From: Xenoacremonium recifei
Lineage: Eukaryota > Ascomycota > Sordariomycetes > Hypocreales > Nectriaceae
Assembly: GCA_012184525.1 (NCBI GenBank)
Contig: WOFQ01000167.1
Span: 1 to 18,214, forward strand
Direction of reading: 5' to 3'
Length of the DNA stretch: 18,214 nt
Notes under the pieces: model-generated
Told to the model about the DNA's origin: nothing
The model's input: only the letters and a program-made list of their open reading frames with translations
The model's database searches: none
Shown here: positions 1-9,584 of the stretch, in pieces
How the letters are laid out: the number at the start of each line of letters is the position of its first letter
Position numbering within the stretch: the first letter of the stretch is position 1
Position numbers and translations under genes: made by a program

Positions 1-270
1 GGGTTACTTAAACTAGGTTTTAAAGATATAAATATTCAAATAGTCTCTAATATTCGTTATAAACTAATATATATAATTTATTATAAAATATATTATTTTA
101 TTATATATATTTTATTAAATATGCTGAGAAATATATATATACTGGAATATATATATTTATCTATAAATACTGGAATATATATATTTACCTATATATACTG
201 GAATATATATATTTATCTATATATACTAGAATATATAAAGCTGAGCTTATAAAAATACTATATATTATAA
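1..270. repeat. A/T-rich block with 28-bp minisatellite
   Basis: Almost entirely A and T, dominated by TATA runs. Positions 141-237 hold about 3.5 tandem copies of a 28-bp unit, starting at 141, 169, 197 and 225. Each copy opens with ACTGGAATATATATAT, and the last begins ACTAGA. No reading frame of any length exists here. The composition suits repeat DNA worn down by C-to-T mutation, as fungal repeat-induced point mutation does, but that is inference because no unmutated copy is present for comparison. Confidence 0.85.
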
Positions 271-272
271 CT

Positions 273-472
273 TGACTAAATTAGTCAGTGACTAATTTAG
301 TCAAGTCGAGAGGTTGAATAAATTCAAAATTTTTAGTCAGTGACTAATTTAGTCAAACTAATTTAGTCATTAGTCAAATCTGACCTTGAATTAATTCACT
401 TTTGACTAATTTAGTCATTAGTCAAATCTGACCTTGAATTAATTCACTTTTGACTAATTTAGTCATGACTAA
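273..472. repeat. Array of 15 TGACTAA/TTAGTCA heptamers
   Basis: The 7-mer TGACTAA or its reverse complement TTAGTCA occurs 15 times in 200 bases, starting at 273, 281, 289, 297, 333, 341, 349, 363, 370, 403, 411, 418, 451, 459 and 466. Neighbouring copies are mostly 7 or 8 bases apart, and several form inverted pairs of the form TGACTAATTTAGTCA. Two interpretations are open: a structural repeat such as the subterminal region of a DNA transposon, or binding sites, since TTAGTCA matches the Yap1-type bZIP element TTA(C/G)T(A/C)A known from yeast. No transposase is visible nearby. Confidence 0.9.
355..466. repeat. 48-bp tandem repeat, 2.3 copies
   Basis: A 48-bp unit runs from 355 to 402 and again from 403 to 450, differing only in the first two bases (AA versus TG). 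A partial third copy covers 451-466. Each unit carries three or fewer of the heptamers of the surrounding array, so part of that array arose by unit duplication. The 8-base-spaced heptamers at 273-303 lie outside the unit and are not explained by it. Confidence 0.85.
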
Positions 473-480
473 AATCACAA

Positions 481-1739
481 CCCTGATTACCGAGCCTATT
501 CTCTTACAATGCCCCCCGCATATCGACTTTTAGTAGATTGTGGGTATATTCAACCAAGTCCTTTCAACTACCTGGCGAGTTAAAGTAATTCCCTCCTACC
601 TTGATAGGTAGGGCCTTTTTATTCAACCTCCTAAATATCCCAAAATCAGATGCACAGGATTGTATTCGTGATAATTACAACCCTTACATGGAGGCTTCGG
701 GACTCCCACTGAGAGCTACTGCACAGCAGAACGCATCCCTCCCCTCCTCCAACAACATTACAGTCAGGGAGATTGGCATTAGCGACAAGACGAACTGGCC
801 GTCGTAGCTGCTGAGTGATGTTTGACGGACATGAAGGCTAGACTGGCTCTCTCAAAAAAAAAAACCCCTCCTGATCTTGCAATATATTTGGGGGTTCTGG
901 TGATAGGTATTGACACATCAGCTGTTAGAAAAGAATTTTCTCTTTTTTTTCTTTCTAAATCAGTGTTAGCGCTACCCAAATGTGCATCTGGCGTTGTCCT
1001 AGACTCTCATAATTTTACCCGTTTCCTTTCTCGTTAAATCATCAGATGCTCCGCAACCCGCTTTGCCAACCAGACCTTGGCAAATATAAGGAGAAATTAA
1101 CAAAAGAAACCTTGAGTGCTTTGATAGGGCCCAACGAGCACGATAGCTGGTCCATCCTGTTCTTGTTGCGCTGCAAACTGATGCTGTGCCTCTTATGTTT
1201 CCGGTTACAAGCCTCTCGCGCAACAGACACTGCTATGACTGTGGGAATTCGCTTTCTCTATTGGATCCAAGCTAGTCGAAAGGAAGAGGCGCTTGATACA
1301 GGAAGAAAACACATGAAAGAGAGAGGCAAATGAACATGCTATAAAGAGGCGAATAGCAGCATTGGTGATTGTTTGGTGCCTGAGCTCTTAATCGTGATAT
1401 TGGCAATCGTGATGCTTTTTAACGAGGAGCGCAAGAACAAAAATGACCTCGTCTTAATGCCCGTCACTAATGATGACACTTGCTCTAGTCTCCTGTCAGT
1501 GACTTGAGCTGTCGAGAAGCCAATTCGACAACCGTTTGTAGACCAAGACGAGTCTTATTGGCCCTTAGATTTCAAAGAGCTGGAAAGGACTCCGAGGGCC
1601 CTCAACTTTTGCCAATTGAAACCCCAAAAACTCGATATAGATTCCGACTGAAAGCATGGGGAAATCTAGGACCATTGTCTTTGTCATTACCATGGTTCAA
1701 GACGAGGAGATATTGGTAGCCACTTGTTTCAATTCGATT
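481..1739. other. Gene-empty stretch left of A/T island
   Basis: Base composition returns to normal, with no frame I can assign. The longest frame with its own ATG (1046-1333, plus, 95 codons) has a poor start context and no recognisable motif. The frame at 601-807 lacks an ATG at its head. An A10 run lies near 848-857. No tRNA, rRNA or repeat structure was seen. Confidence 0.6.
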
Positions 1740-2010
1740 ATCCTCACAGACGTTAGAATAATAAATTATGAGTTAGAACTAAAGAAGTATATTATAGGCT
1801 TTAATAATGCTGTATCCACTGATACGGACTAAGGGAATTAATATAATAAAGGTATGGCAGTAAGCAGACTGATATTCTATCTATAAAGAGAGATTTAAGA
1901 TATTAATTAATTTTAGAGTAAAATATAAATTTTAGAGTATAAAATCTTTATTTTAAAACTTATATTTTACTCTTTAAAGTATATCCTAATTATATAAGGC
2001 GCTCAGATAC
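1740..2010. repeat. A/T-rich island with long hairpin
   Basis: A second A/T-rich island. Positions 1915-1934 and 1954-1973 form inverted 20-base arms with a single mismatch around a 19-base loop. Related direct copies of TTTTAGAGTA also occur at 1911 and 1930. The arms could be the remnant of a small inverted-repeat element, but no target-site duplication was identified. Confidence 0.65.
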
Positions 2011-4260
2011 TTTATCCTACATACCCTGGCATATCATAGAAGCCCCTTTTTCTATAATCAGCAGAGTACCGGGACAGTGTAGGGCCGGTAGGACCGAGAG
2101 CGAACATGCGGCAGCTTGACCATAGGCCTGTAGAAAGCTACCACGGACCTGAGATTTGGTCGCTGGGTATGTTGGTAGCAGTGGTGTGCAGTTAGATTGT
2201 ACTTACGACAACCATAGCAGCGGATCTCGCTCGAGCAACTAGTAAGGTTGGACTAGCATCAGAGGTTCGTAATATGCGCACGTTCGTGTACGGTGCCTGT
2301 CATGCTTGCAAGGTAGCATTTCTTCCCTCCTGCTGCTTCCTCACTGGAGTTGTAGGAGTAACTTCCTCATTGCTGGTTCTGTGCCCTTCAGCTGGAGACG
2401 CCGAGCTTCTAGGTAAAAAGACCGGGCTAGGGTAAGGGTAAAAAACCAATATAGTGCATCTTATTGCAGTTTTCATTTAGTATACTTGTTCGACGCGGAC
2501 AATGCGCGAATGTAGTAGGTACTATAGAGAGTCTATAGTTCAGTAGTCTCAACATGGAAGAGGGTTTCTTATGCGAGACGCTATTTAGCCCCTGATCGCT
2601 TGCCCAGCTGTGCTAGAGTGATAGCCTTTGGTATCGCAGGGGTCTGAGCGAGAAAAGAATTGTTAGGTTCTTTTGCTAAGACGCGGACTTGCAGAGGATT
2701 TGCAGAGTGCCTATGCTAGACGCATTCATGTCCGCCTCCGGTATCCTACGCTGAGATAGAGAGGGGCAACCCGGATTCGGCGTGGCTTCAGAATGTCAAC
2801 TCAGCAATTACGGCTGAGGAGTGTTAGCCGTCTAACTTCGGATAATCAGGGCTTGCTGAAGGACACTCGATTACGCTGATCGATCAAAGAACGATTCATC
2901 TTAGATTACTCCCTCCTTAACAACCAACGGGATACACTTGTTGTTCTCCCTTCCACTCAGCCAAACCCAATCACACAGAATGTAATCTCTTCCCGGCTGA
3001 TCGGCGCGTATTATTATCTCTTAAATGCAGTCATTTTAAGCATTCACCTAGGAAGCCTCTATAGCCGACATTCCCGCCGGTGAACGTCAGATCGCCGCCA
3101 GGACAAGTAAGAACCAGCCCTCTGCACGTTTGATAGATCAGGCCGCGTTTATATTGAAACTAATCTCCTGTCCATGGCTAGATATTGCACTTGTCCGAAG
3201 TAGCTAAGATGTTCCCCACGAAGACATCGATTCATGGCAAAGATGAAAATTGAACCCTTTCGAGCCACTTGAAACCAGGAACGTTTAGGCTCAAGTGCTA
3301 ACTCGATGGCTGGGGAAATACCCAGGTTCTGCTCTCCTAGTTGCATCCGTACCCTATTATGCCGTTGAAAATTGAGGGTTAAATCAGTGTTTCAATGGAC
3401 TATGCTATTCGCCTCTGCTGGGGAACTATCCGACGGATACACTGAACTCATCTCGTGGTGCTGTAGCCGCCATCGAGGTGATTAGGAAGATGGTTTCCTG
3501 AAGCATAGACAACATTCTTCCGGACCCCGCGATCTGTCCTGGATGCCTGCCTGTACGTATGATACTTTGAAGGTCACTGCTACGGCCTGGGTAAAAGAAG
3601 ACCACGTCAACAACTGTGTTTATCTTCTCTATGCGGTCCCTCGTCCATGGACAGAGTTTACCCTCTTTCAAGGAAGGTCTTCGTTGTTATTCCTGTCCTT
3701 CGCTCCTTTGGCCTTGGATACGTGGTCGAAAATTTCCCGGACTCAGCATGACTGTGCTCACGAGAAGTGGGAGGCAGCAACCATAATAGCTCCAGCGATA
3801 GCTGACAGAGTTGCAAGGAGTCAATTGATCGTTCTTCTCCGTCTGGGCGTGGATAATGATCTGCAAAGAAGCTTCGAGACTCACGGAGTCGATATGATTG
3901 CTATCCCCTAAGTATGCGAATCGGTAAGGCTTGCTTTGACATCCTTCTTTCTCTCGTTTCAATCCACGTTGGTGCGCGATCATTTGTCCGTCTCGCAATC
4001 TAGCACTAGTCTCTGATACTAAGCGATGGATTCCTTCTCATCGTGTTCTGCTTTGCCTTCCCCAGGAAGGTAAACTCTCGAGGGTGTCCCAGGAAGCCGA
4101 CTTCTAACTCCGTATTGAATGAGCACTGCTATCTTCTCCTTCTTCTCGGGTCTTTACTTTTGCAAGCTTGCTTTGTTGGCAACTTATATGCGGTCATTTC
4201 ATAATTTCATGAAGAAGCTCTGAACGCACATTTACATCGCCATTCCGTACTATATCGCAG
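2011..4260. other. Gene-empty stretch, possible relic DNA
   Basis: Ordinary composition, but from about 1720 to 3148 no strand carries a start-to-stop frame of 60 codons, which is unusually poor for fungal DNA. A plus-strand frame from about 2190 to 2432 is open without a good start and includes the short stretch GACHACKV. The resemblance to a zinc-cluster is too weak to call. Frames at 3543-3911 (plus) and 3426-3998 (minus, two pieces) overlap each other and show no family motif. I see no functional element. Confidence 0.5.
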
Positions 4261-4666
4261 GTTATATCACTTATATGCGCGCACAGTTACTCCTCTGTCG
4301 AGGGAGTTAGTACGTTCAATACAAAACAAGTCTTGGAGGATATAAGCCCTGTCTCCTAATTCGATGGCACGTTGCTCTTTGCCCCAGATCCAGCTGTTGT
4401 TTGTAAACCAAAGATTATCGTCAATATCTTCTACATTAATTGGTTGTTTCACTTCACGGCCATCTCGCCGGTTTGTGCTTCAGGGCTCGGGCTTCATCTG
4501 GCCTTCTGTTTGTAGGTGCTAACGAGAGCAACAGTACTTGTCACACTCTTCTTCAATTTTAAAGGACTATAAGTCAAGAAAAAGACAATCGACGGAATAT
4601 ACGCAAACTTAGGCCTCGGATTTATTGACTTCATATTATGTTCACTTTCCCTAGATTTCTCTCTAT

Positions 4667-4858
4667 TCAGATTGGAACTGACAGCTTCAAACCCTCATAA
4701 TAATTGATACCCGCACTCCATTTTCTCGACGAAAATATCGCGAGTATCATTGCTTGCCCCCGCCGTTGCTGCGTCCATATTTCCGCCATGGCATTAAGAA
4801 CCCGTCTGCAAACATAACAAATAGTCATGGCGGATGTGTACAGAGAACAGCACGGCAA
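4667..4858 (-). pseudogene. Possible relic of a major facilitator transporter
   Basis: A minus-strand frame contains, at 4727-4792, the stretch AMAEIWTQQRRGQAM followed by hydrophobic residues. This resembles the cytoplasmic loop of fungal drug:H+ antiporter-type major facilitator proteins, where an (A/G)-x-(A)-(D/E)-(I/M)-W-x4-R-G-x-A-M pattern is common. Just upstream on the same strand lies a splice-acceptor-like TTTGCAG (ending at 4806). The rest of a transporter (about 12 membrane helices, 450-550 residues) is missing: the frame stops at 4667 and nothing upstream or downstream continues it. If the match is real, this is a small decayed fragment. It rests on one short motif and could be chance. 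Confidence 0.2.
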
Positions 4859-5467
4859 CCCGTAAGACGCAAGCCTCGGGCCACTTTGAGATAATAAGAA
4901 TCAGGTATCGAGGCATTGTGTGTATACGGAGAGTTGCGGCCTGGAATGCCATGTGTAGCTGGAAGGCAAGAAGAGGGATAGGAGCAAAACTTAGCTCGTG
5001 ATCATCCGGGGTGCGCCGATGGAAATATCTACCAGTCTGTGGCTTAAGCACACCTGAGTCGACGAGGAGTTGACTATCACTTAAAACGTTAAGAAACAAT
5101 AAAAGAATGAACAAGTGAGAAATGATGATATTCGCCGTCCATGTAAGTTAATATGAGCGCAGTGCAGCATTCCTTTTGGCTGGACAATCTATAATTGCTT
5201 GATAATTGAGGCAGAACTTAAAGATAGGAGGCTGCGTGGTCCCAAAAAGCAATAATTTCTTCTGGTCTTTTATTATTACGAACGGCACCAGCCTTCTATA
5301 TGCCCAACGCGTAGGGTTACTCTAATACTTTCAACTTTTCAACAGGCAGAGGGGGTAGTAGTTATAACTTATACTTATGTTTTGATAGTGAACCATATTG
5401 TTTACCATGACCACTTCCGTAATAGTACGCATTTTATCTCCGAATCTACGAGTCGATGGCTAGAGAG

Positions 5468-5736
5468 GTGAGTCGGGGGATGATCCTCGATTGAAATCGG
5501 TCATAAACGGTTTTTATCTTAAGTCCGCCCGCGGATCGCTCGATTCTTCCCACTCGGATATTGTGCCTATATCCATCAAGTATAAACAGAATAACATAAA
5601 AATCACACTACAAGCCACAGGGGACGATTCTGCAAGTCTGGTATGCTGGACTTCCAAAGCTTGCGGTTGCCATCTCGTTAAAGCTGACATATAACTAGTT
5701 ATTTCAACTGTGCTAACACATTGAGATTGGCTAATC
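5468..5736 (+). promoter_or_regulatory. Promoter/leader of the oxidoreductase gene
   Basis: A TATAAA lies at 5581-5586, about 150 bases before the start codon. That would suit transcription beginning near 5610 and a leader of about 100 bases. The start ATG at 5737 has A at -3 and G at +4. Further upstream, a perfect donor GAG|GTGAGT at 5468 and a CTAAC branch-like site at 5713-5717 before an AG at 5724-5725 could mark a leader intron of 258 bases if transcription starts farther left. The TATA box and the leader intron are alternative readings. Confidence 0.4.
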
Positions 5737-6904
5737 ATGGCTGCTCCAATCAACCGCGCACTTTGGCAGGACGCGTCTGGCGTTCCCGGGGTCATCCGCA
5801 AAACTTCACTCCCTACGAAGGAGGAGCTGGGCGACCACAAGGTCTTAGTCAAGGTGCATGCCTGGGCCATAAATCCCTGCGACCATATGCTTCAAGACAG
5901 GAATATGGCGCAATACCCGGCTATTTTGGGATGCGATGTTGCAGGTACTGTCGAAGCCGTAGCCGAAAGCTCTACAGCCGCCTCAAAGTTCCGTGTCGGT
6001 GATCGCATATTCGGCTTCAATTTCAATAATTGTTTTCAGGATTATGTAGGTTTAGAGGATAAACTGATGGCCAAAATCCCAAGCGACATGGCGTACTACG
6101 AGGCTGTCATTTTCGGTCTCTGCAGCGCCACCAGCGCCATGTTCCTATTCGGAAAGGATTACCTTCATCTTGAAAGCCCTAAGCTAGGTGCAACAAAGAA
6201 GGGGAAGTCCGTTTTGGTTTGGGGAGGCAGCTCTGCTGTCGGCAGCAATGCCATCCAGCTATCTAGGGCTGCTGGCTACGACATAATAACGACCTGTTCC
6301 AAGAGGAATTTCGACTATGTCAAGAACCTTGGAGCTGACCACGTCTTCGACTACAATGATCCCGGGGTGACCGAAAGGATCGTTGCAGAGCTCGACAAGG
6401 GCGATTGTGCCGGTATTTTCATGGCAGCCGGACTGAATGAAGGAAATGCGGCGGCGTTAAAGGTAGCCGCAGCGTCTAAACAGGAGGTATGAAAGCCCTT
6501 TGTTTAGCCACTCCCCTCGTGCGATAAACTGACATAGCTCCCGCAAGATTAATCTTGCGTCATCCAATTTCATAGACGACTTGAAAAGTGTGCCTGAGAG
6601 TGTCCAAATCAAGCAGCTGGCGCCGGGAAAATTTGTCCCATTTCCCGACTGTTGGTTTGAGACTATTCAGGCAACCTTCGGTGGGTTTTTACCCGAGGCT
6701 CTTGCAAGAGGGGCTTACAAGGTGGCTCCTCCACCCCTCGTCGTGAACAGAAATGGCCTGGAAGGGCTTCAGCAAGCTATCGACGTCATGCGAGCTGTCT
6801 CTAAGAAGGGCCATGAAGGGGTCAAGGAAGTGATTGAGCGTGTTGAGAAGGAAATGAAGCAGGAAAAGATGTCGGTGATCAAGGTGGTGGTCGAGCGCGG
6901 TTAA
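5737..6904 (+). CDS. CipB/ToxD-like zinc-binding-dehydrogenase-family oxidoreductase
   Basis: Two exons, 5737-6486 and 6548-6904, give 368 residues. The protein is a medium-chain dehydrogenase/reductase of the quinone oxidoreductase type. The N-terminal GroES-like domain covers roughly residues 25-115, with INPCDH at 45-50 and GCDVAG at 65-70. A Rossmann NADP(H)-binding domain follows, with the glycine motif GGSSAVG at 163-169 and LGADHVFDYND at 198-208. Despite the family name I see no zinc ligands, as usual in this branch, so NAD(P)H-dependent reduction of a double bond or quinone is likely; the substrate is unknown. Relatives act as trans-enoyl reductases beside polyketide synthases or as stand-alone proteins of unknown role. 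No cluster partners are visible here. Residues about 325-368 include a charged Lys/Glu-rich helix before the usual final beta strand, making the C-terminus longer than I expect for the family. The start ATG has a good context, and both exons are open and undamaged. Confidence 0.92.
6487..6547 (+). other. Intron of the oxidoreductase gene (61 nt)
   Basis: The donor GTATGA follows codon 250 in phase 0. A CTGAC branch site lies at about 6529-6533. The acceptor GCAAG ends at 6547, about 15 bases past the branch adenine, and is the only nearby AG that keeps exon 2 in frame. A nearer AG (ending at 6537) would give four codons and a stop. Unspliced, translation stops at the second intron codon (TGA). 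The acceptor sits inside a perfect 18-base palindrome (6542-6559). Confidence 0.8.
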
Positions 6905-7260
6905 TTTAGGCACCTCTTCACCGTGCACCCTTTACCTCCCGAGGGATCCTCCACCTTCTCCTTGAAGTTTGGAATACAGGTTCAACTGGAATACAGCTCT
7001 TAAGAAACAAGAGTCTTTCCATTTTATCTAGTCCTTGATGCAAGGATATAATATGGAATCTGTAACACTGGGGGCTGCAAGAGAAGTATTGTAGCTAGTA
7101 AGCAGGTTAAATTTATATTTATGCTTCAAGATAGAGACTGTGACCTCAGGCGATATATAATAAGTACTTCTACTGGAGTAGTATCGGGGGAGCTTTAGAA
7201 TTGCGTTCCAGTAATAGGTAAAGTAATTCATATTTATATTTATATACTATAGTAGGTTTC
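6905..7260. other. 3' flank of the oxidoreductase gene, A/T-rich tail
   Basis: No gene seen. The 10-mer CTGGAATACA/TTGGAATACA recurs near 6968 and 6986. From about 7040 the sequence becomes A/T-rich, ending in TATTTATATTTATATA near 7230-7247. It presumably holds the polyadenylation region of the upstream gene, but no canonical AATAAA was found. Confidence 0.5.
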
Positions 7261-9584
7261 TGCCTGGTATTCGGTGCGATTGCTAGATATCGATGGTAAC
7301 GACCGTCCAAACCCGACCGCTTTGTTCGTAACTCTTCCAGGCAGCCTTAATATGTCCAGAGTCCTGACTCCCCCTGACTCCAATTATCTCAACAACGAGG
7401 CTTCAAACTTCGCCTTCAGTTAGTACAACAGGCGGGCAACAAGTGGCAGGGTACGTCGGTCGTATTTTTGGCGGTTCGATATCTCTCCTGAGGCCTGTTC
7501 GAGAGTCTCTGTGATGATCCTGGGTCTCGAGGAGGACGGGGCTTCATTGCTGCTGGAGCTTGAAGCTTCGCATTGGGAAAGTCTCGCATTAAAGTCGATA
7601 TCACCAGCTCTTAGTGGGCAGGGTGACAGCTTTGAACAATACAGCGTTACTGCTGTGTTTCAACTCAATATCAAGTCCGGAAAAGTCGTTAGAGGTCTGT
7701 ATAGCCGTCCTACGTGAGCGGTCCACAGCAGCCGGCATCGATTGTTGATACCGCCTCTTTTCTACCATGATGTCTCTATCCACTGCTCAAATACCGAAAC
7801 TTAACTATGGGTTATATGTCGGCTTGCCATCACTATATCCAATAGCGCCTGGTATGAAAGACCCAACTAGACTTTGTCTAATCCATGCACGTGTTAGAAC
7901 AGCCAGGTGCCCATCTCACAGGGCTATAACCACAAATATCCATAAATTGGCCATTCATCTACTATTCAATGCGCTAAAAGGCAACCAAAAGTTACTACCT
8001 CTCATTGATTCAAGGCCCACGAGACTGAATCTTAACGCGGTTCATCTCTGTTTCATTGCAATTGAGGTCTGTTGGTGTGTAGTGTGAAAGCGAGTATTTG
8101 CAGACGCAGCTCGCTGAGTTCTAAATTGGCAAACCGAGCTACGTTACACGCACACTAGTATTGAAGCAACCATATAGGAACTTCCAAGCCTCTTAAATTG
8201 CCTCTCACACATCAGATTCCCCCTCACGCACCAGATTGCCTCATGTCATTCCGCATCATTCATACCGTGCAAAATATGCCCTTCCTCACACCGAGTTCCA
8301 CACTCCCATTTACCTCTCCCAACTGTCCACTCTCAGACCCATATACGACTTTACCCCATCTCTTGCTGTTGAACGGAAATGGTTTTTGTCCGTGAATTAA
8401 GACTACAGTCTTATGATTTTGAAGAACTTTGATTGACTCTCTAGTAAGTCTAGCAAGATCAAGTCAAAGAAGATGGATGACCATAAAGAGGGGCTGAGGA
8501 CAAGAAAGAACCGGCCATAATCAACAGATGGATGCTAAGCAACTAACTTGTGAAAATAGGGGTGATCCAGCAATGCTTTTGTAACTTCTTCTATCGACTA
8601 TCGCAGAAGACTACATACAGATGCGAGGCGAACATCGCAAGAATAGTTCTCCCACTGACAGATCGGTTCTTCTGCCTCTCCCACAGATGCCTATGCATCT
8701 CAGTAGCAATTTTTCGGTCTCATGATGGAAAAGCAGCCTCCTCCCCCACGAGACATTTAAAGACATACCCCTCTTCATTATCATCCTAATTCTACTCTTT
8801 TCCCACGGAAATTATATTAGACTGAACAAATGGAATGCTAGTTGGTTGTTGAATGGGGGCCTTTGAGTTAAGCAGACCGTTCGCAAGAGTCTGCTTGTCC
8901 TATTTCCGGGTCATCTTATAGTTCATTGACTTATATTAGGGCTCTATCTCTATTTTGATAGATCTTTTGGTGGGCCCTCGTATCATGGTTAAGTACTCTA
9001 AAGGGATATAAAGCGACAGGGCTTACGGCACCTAGTCCATAACCTAGCCGGGGTGCTTTGAGTGGCATAGCCTAGGTCCGAGAGACCGATGTTTCTGGAG
9101 CAACTCAGTGGTTTATGATATGAAGAGAAAAGAAAGAACTGGATGGATGATCCGTCGCGCCATGTCTCTCATAGTGCAACTAGCTATTGCATGTTCCTAT
9201 AACATCAGCGAAGGGACAAACCAGATTATTCCGGTCTAGGCTCTTCGAACAGTCCCAATACCGCAACTTTTGTCCCCTCATTTTGTGCCGACTCCCCTAA
9301 GGCCACGCATTCCCGCGCGGTACAAACCCGCCGCAGCAGTGTAGGTGATGTTACAGAGGTTTTGAACCAAGATAATGCAGTAATAAAAGCTTGAATAAAA
9401 CCCAAACCTCTGCAGCTTCCGACTCCTCGGCCAAGCCTCCAGCAGAGACGTCGAACTCTTCTAACCCCTCGAGTTCCTCGGACACAGGGGGATCCTGACT
9501 ATAAACCACCCCTGGCCTGGACACTTGATAACTTAATCTAGTATCCCTTCGCTTCGTTTCAGGAAACATCTCTCAACTTCATGA
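7261..9584. other. Gene-empty stretch with only weak small frames
   Basis: No recognisable gene. The least weak frame is 7767-8087 (plus, 106 codons): its ATG has A at -3, but it has no known motif and a frame-breaking GTATGA...CCAG intron-like pair (7852-7906) lies inside it. A plus frame ending at 7717 can be joined through a GTACGT donor at 7451 and an AG at 7504-7505 to an upstream Ser/Thr-rich frame that has no ATG. A hairpin with 8-base arms lies at 8870-8877 and 8889-8896. Frames at 8550-8789 (plus) and about 8618-8768 (minus) cover the same bases with equally plausible translations, so neither is called. Confidence 0.5.

Noticed and set aside
1..60. Possible telomere-proximal end (GGGTTA at base 1)
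   Set aside because: No tandem TTAGGG/CCCTAA repeats; a single GGGTTA is not evidence.
2260..2330. GACHACKV stretch resembling the start of a zinc-cluster transcription factor
   Set aside because: Only two cysteines in the right spacing, lacks the basic residues and the remaining four cysteines.
3543..3911. 122-codon plus-strand frame with ATG
   Set aside because: Poor start context, no motif, and minus-strand frames over the same bases are as good; length is expected by chance in 18 kb.
4267..4452. Minus-strand frame containing VEDIDDNLW, faintly like a fungal transcription-factor middle region
   Set aside because: One short similarity, no DNA-binding domain nearby, no start.
5491..5694. 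Plus-strand frame just before the oxidoreductase
   Set aside because: No ATG at its head, spans the TATA box, and is not in frame with or spliceable to the gene by any good site.
5514..5870. 118-codon minus-strand frame
   Set aside because: It lies antisense over the promoter and first exon of the oxidoreductase and is its shadow.
8870..9130. Hairpins and GGTCCGAGAGACC considered as tRNA-like
   Set aside because: No cloverleaf, no A or B box at proper spacing; no tRNA or 5S gene was found anywhere in the window.
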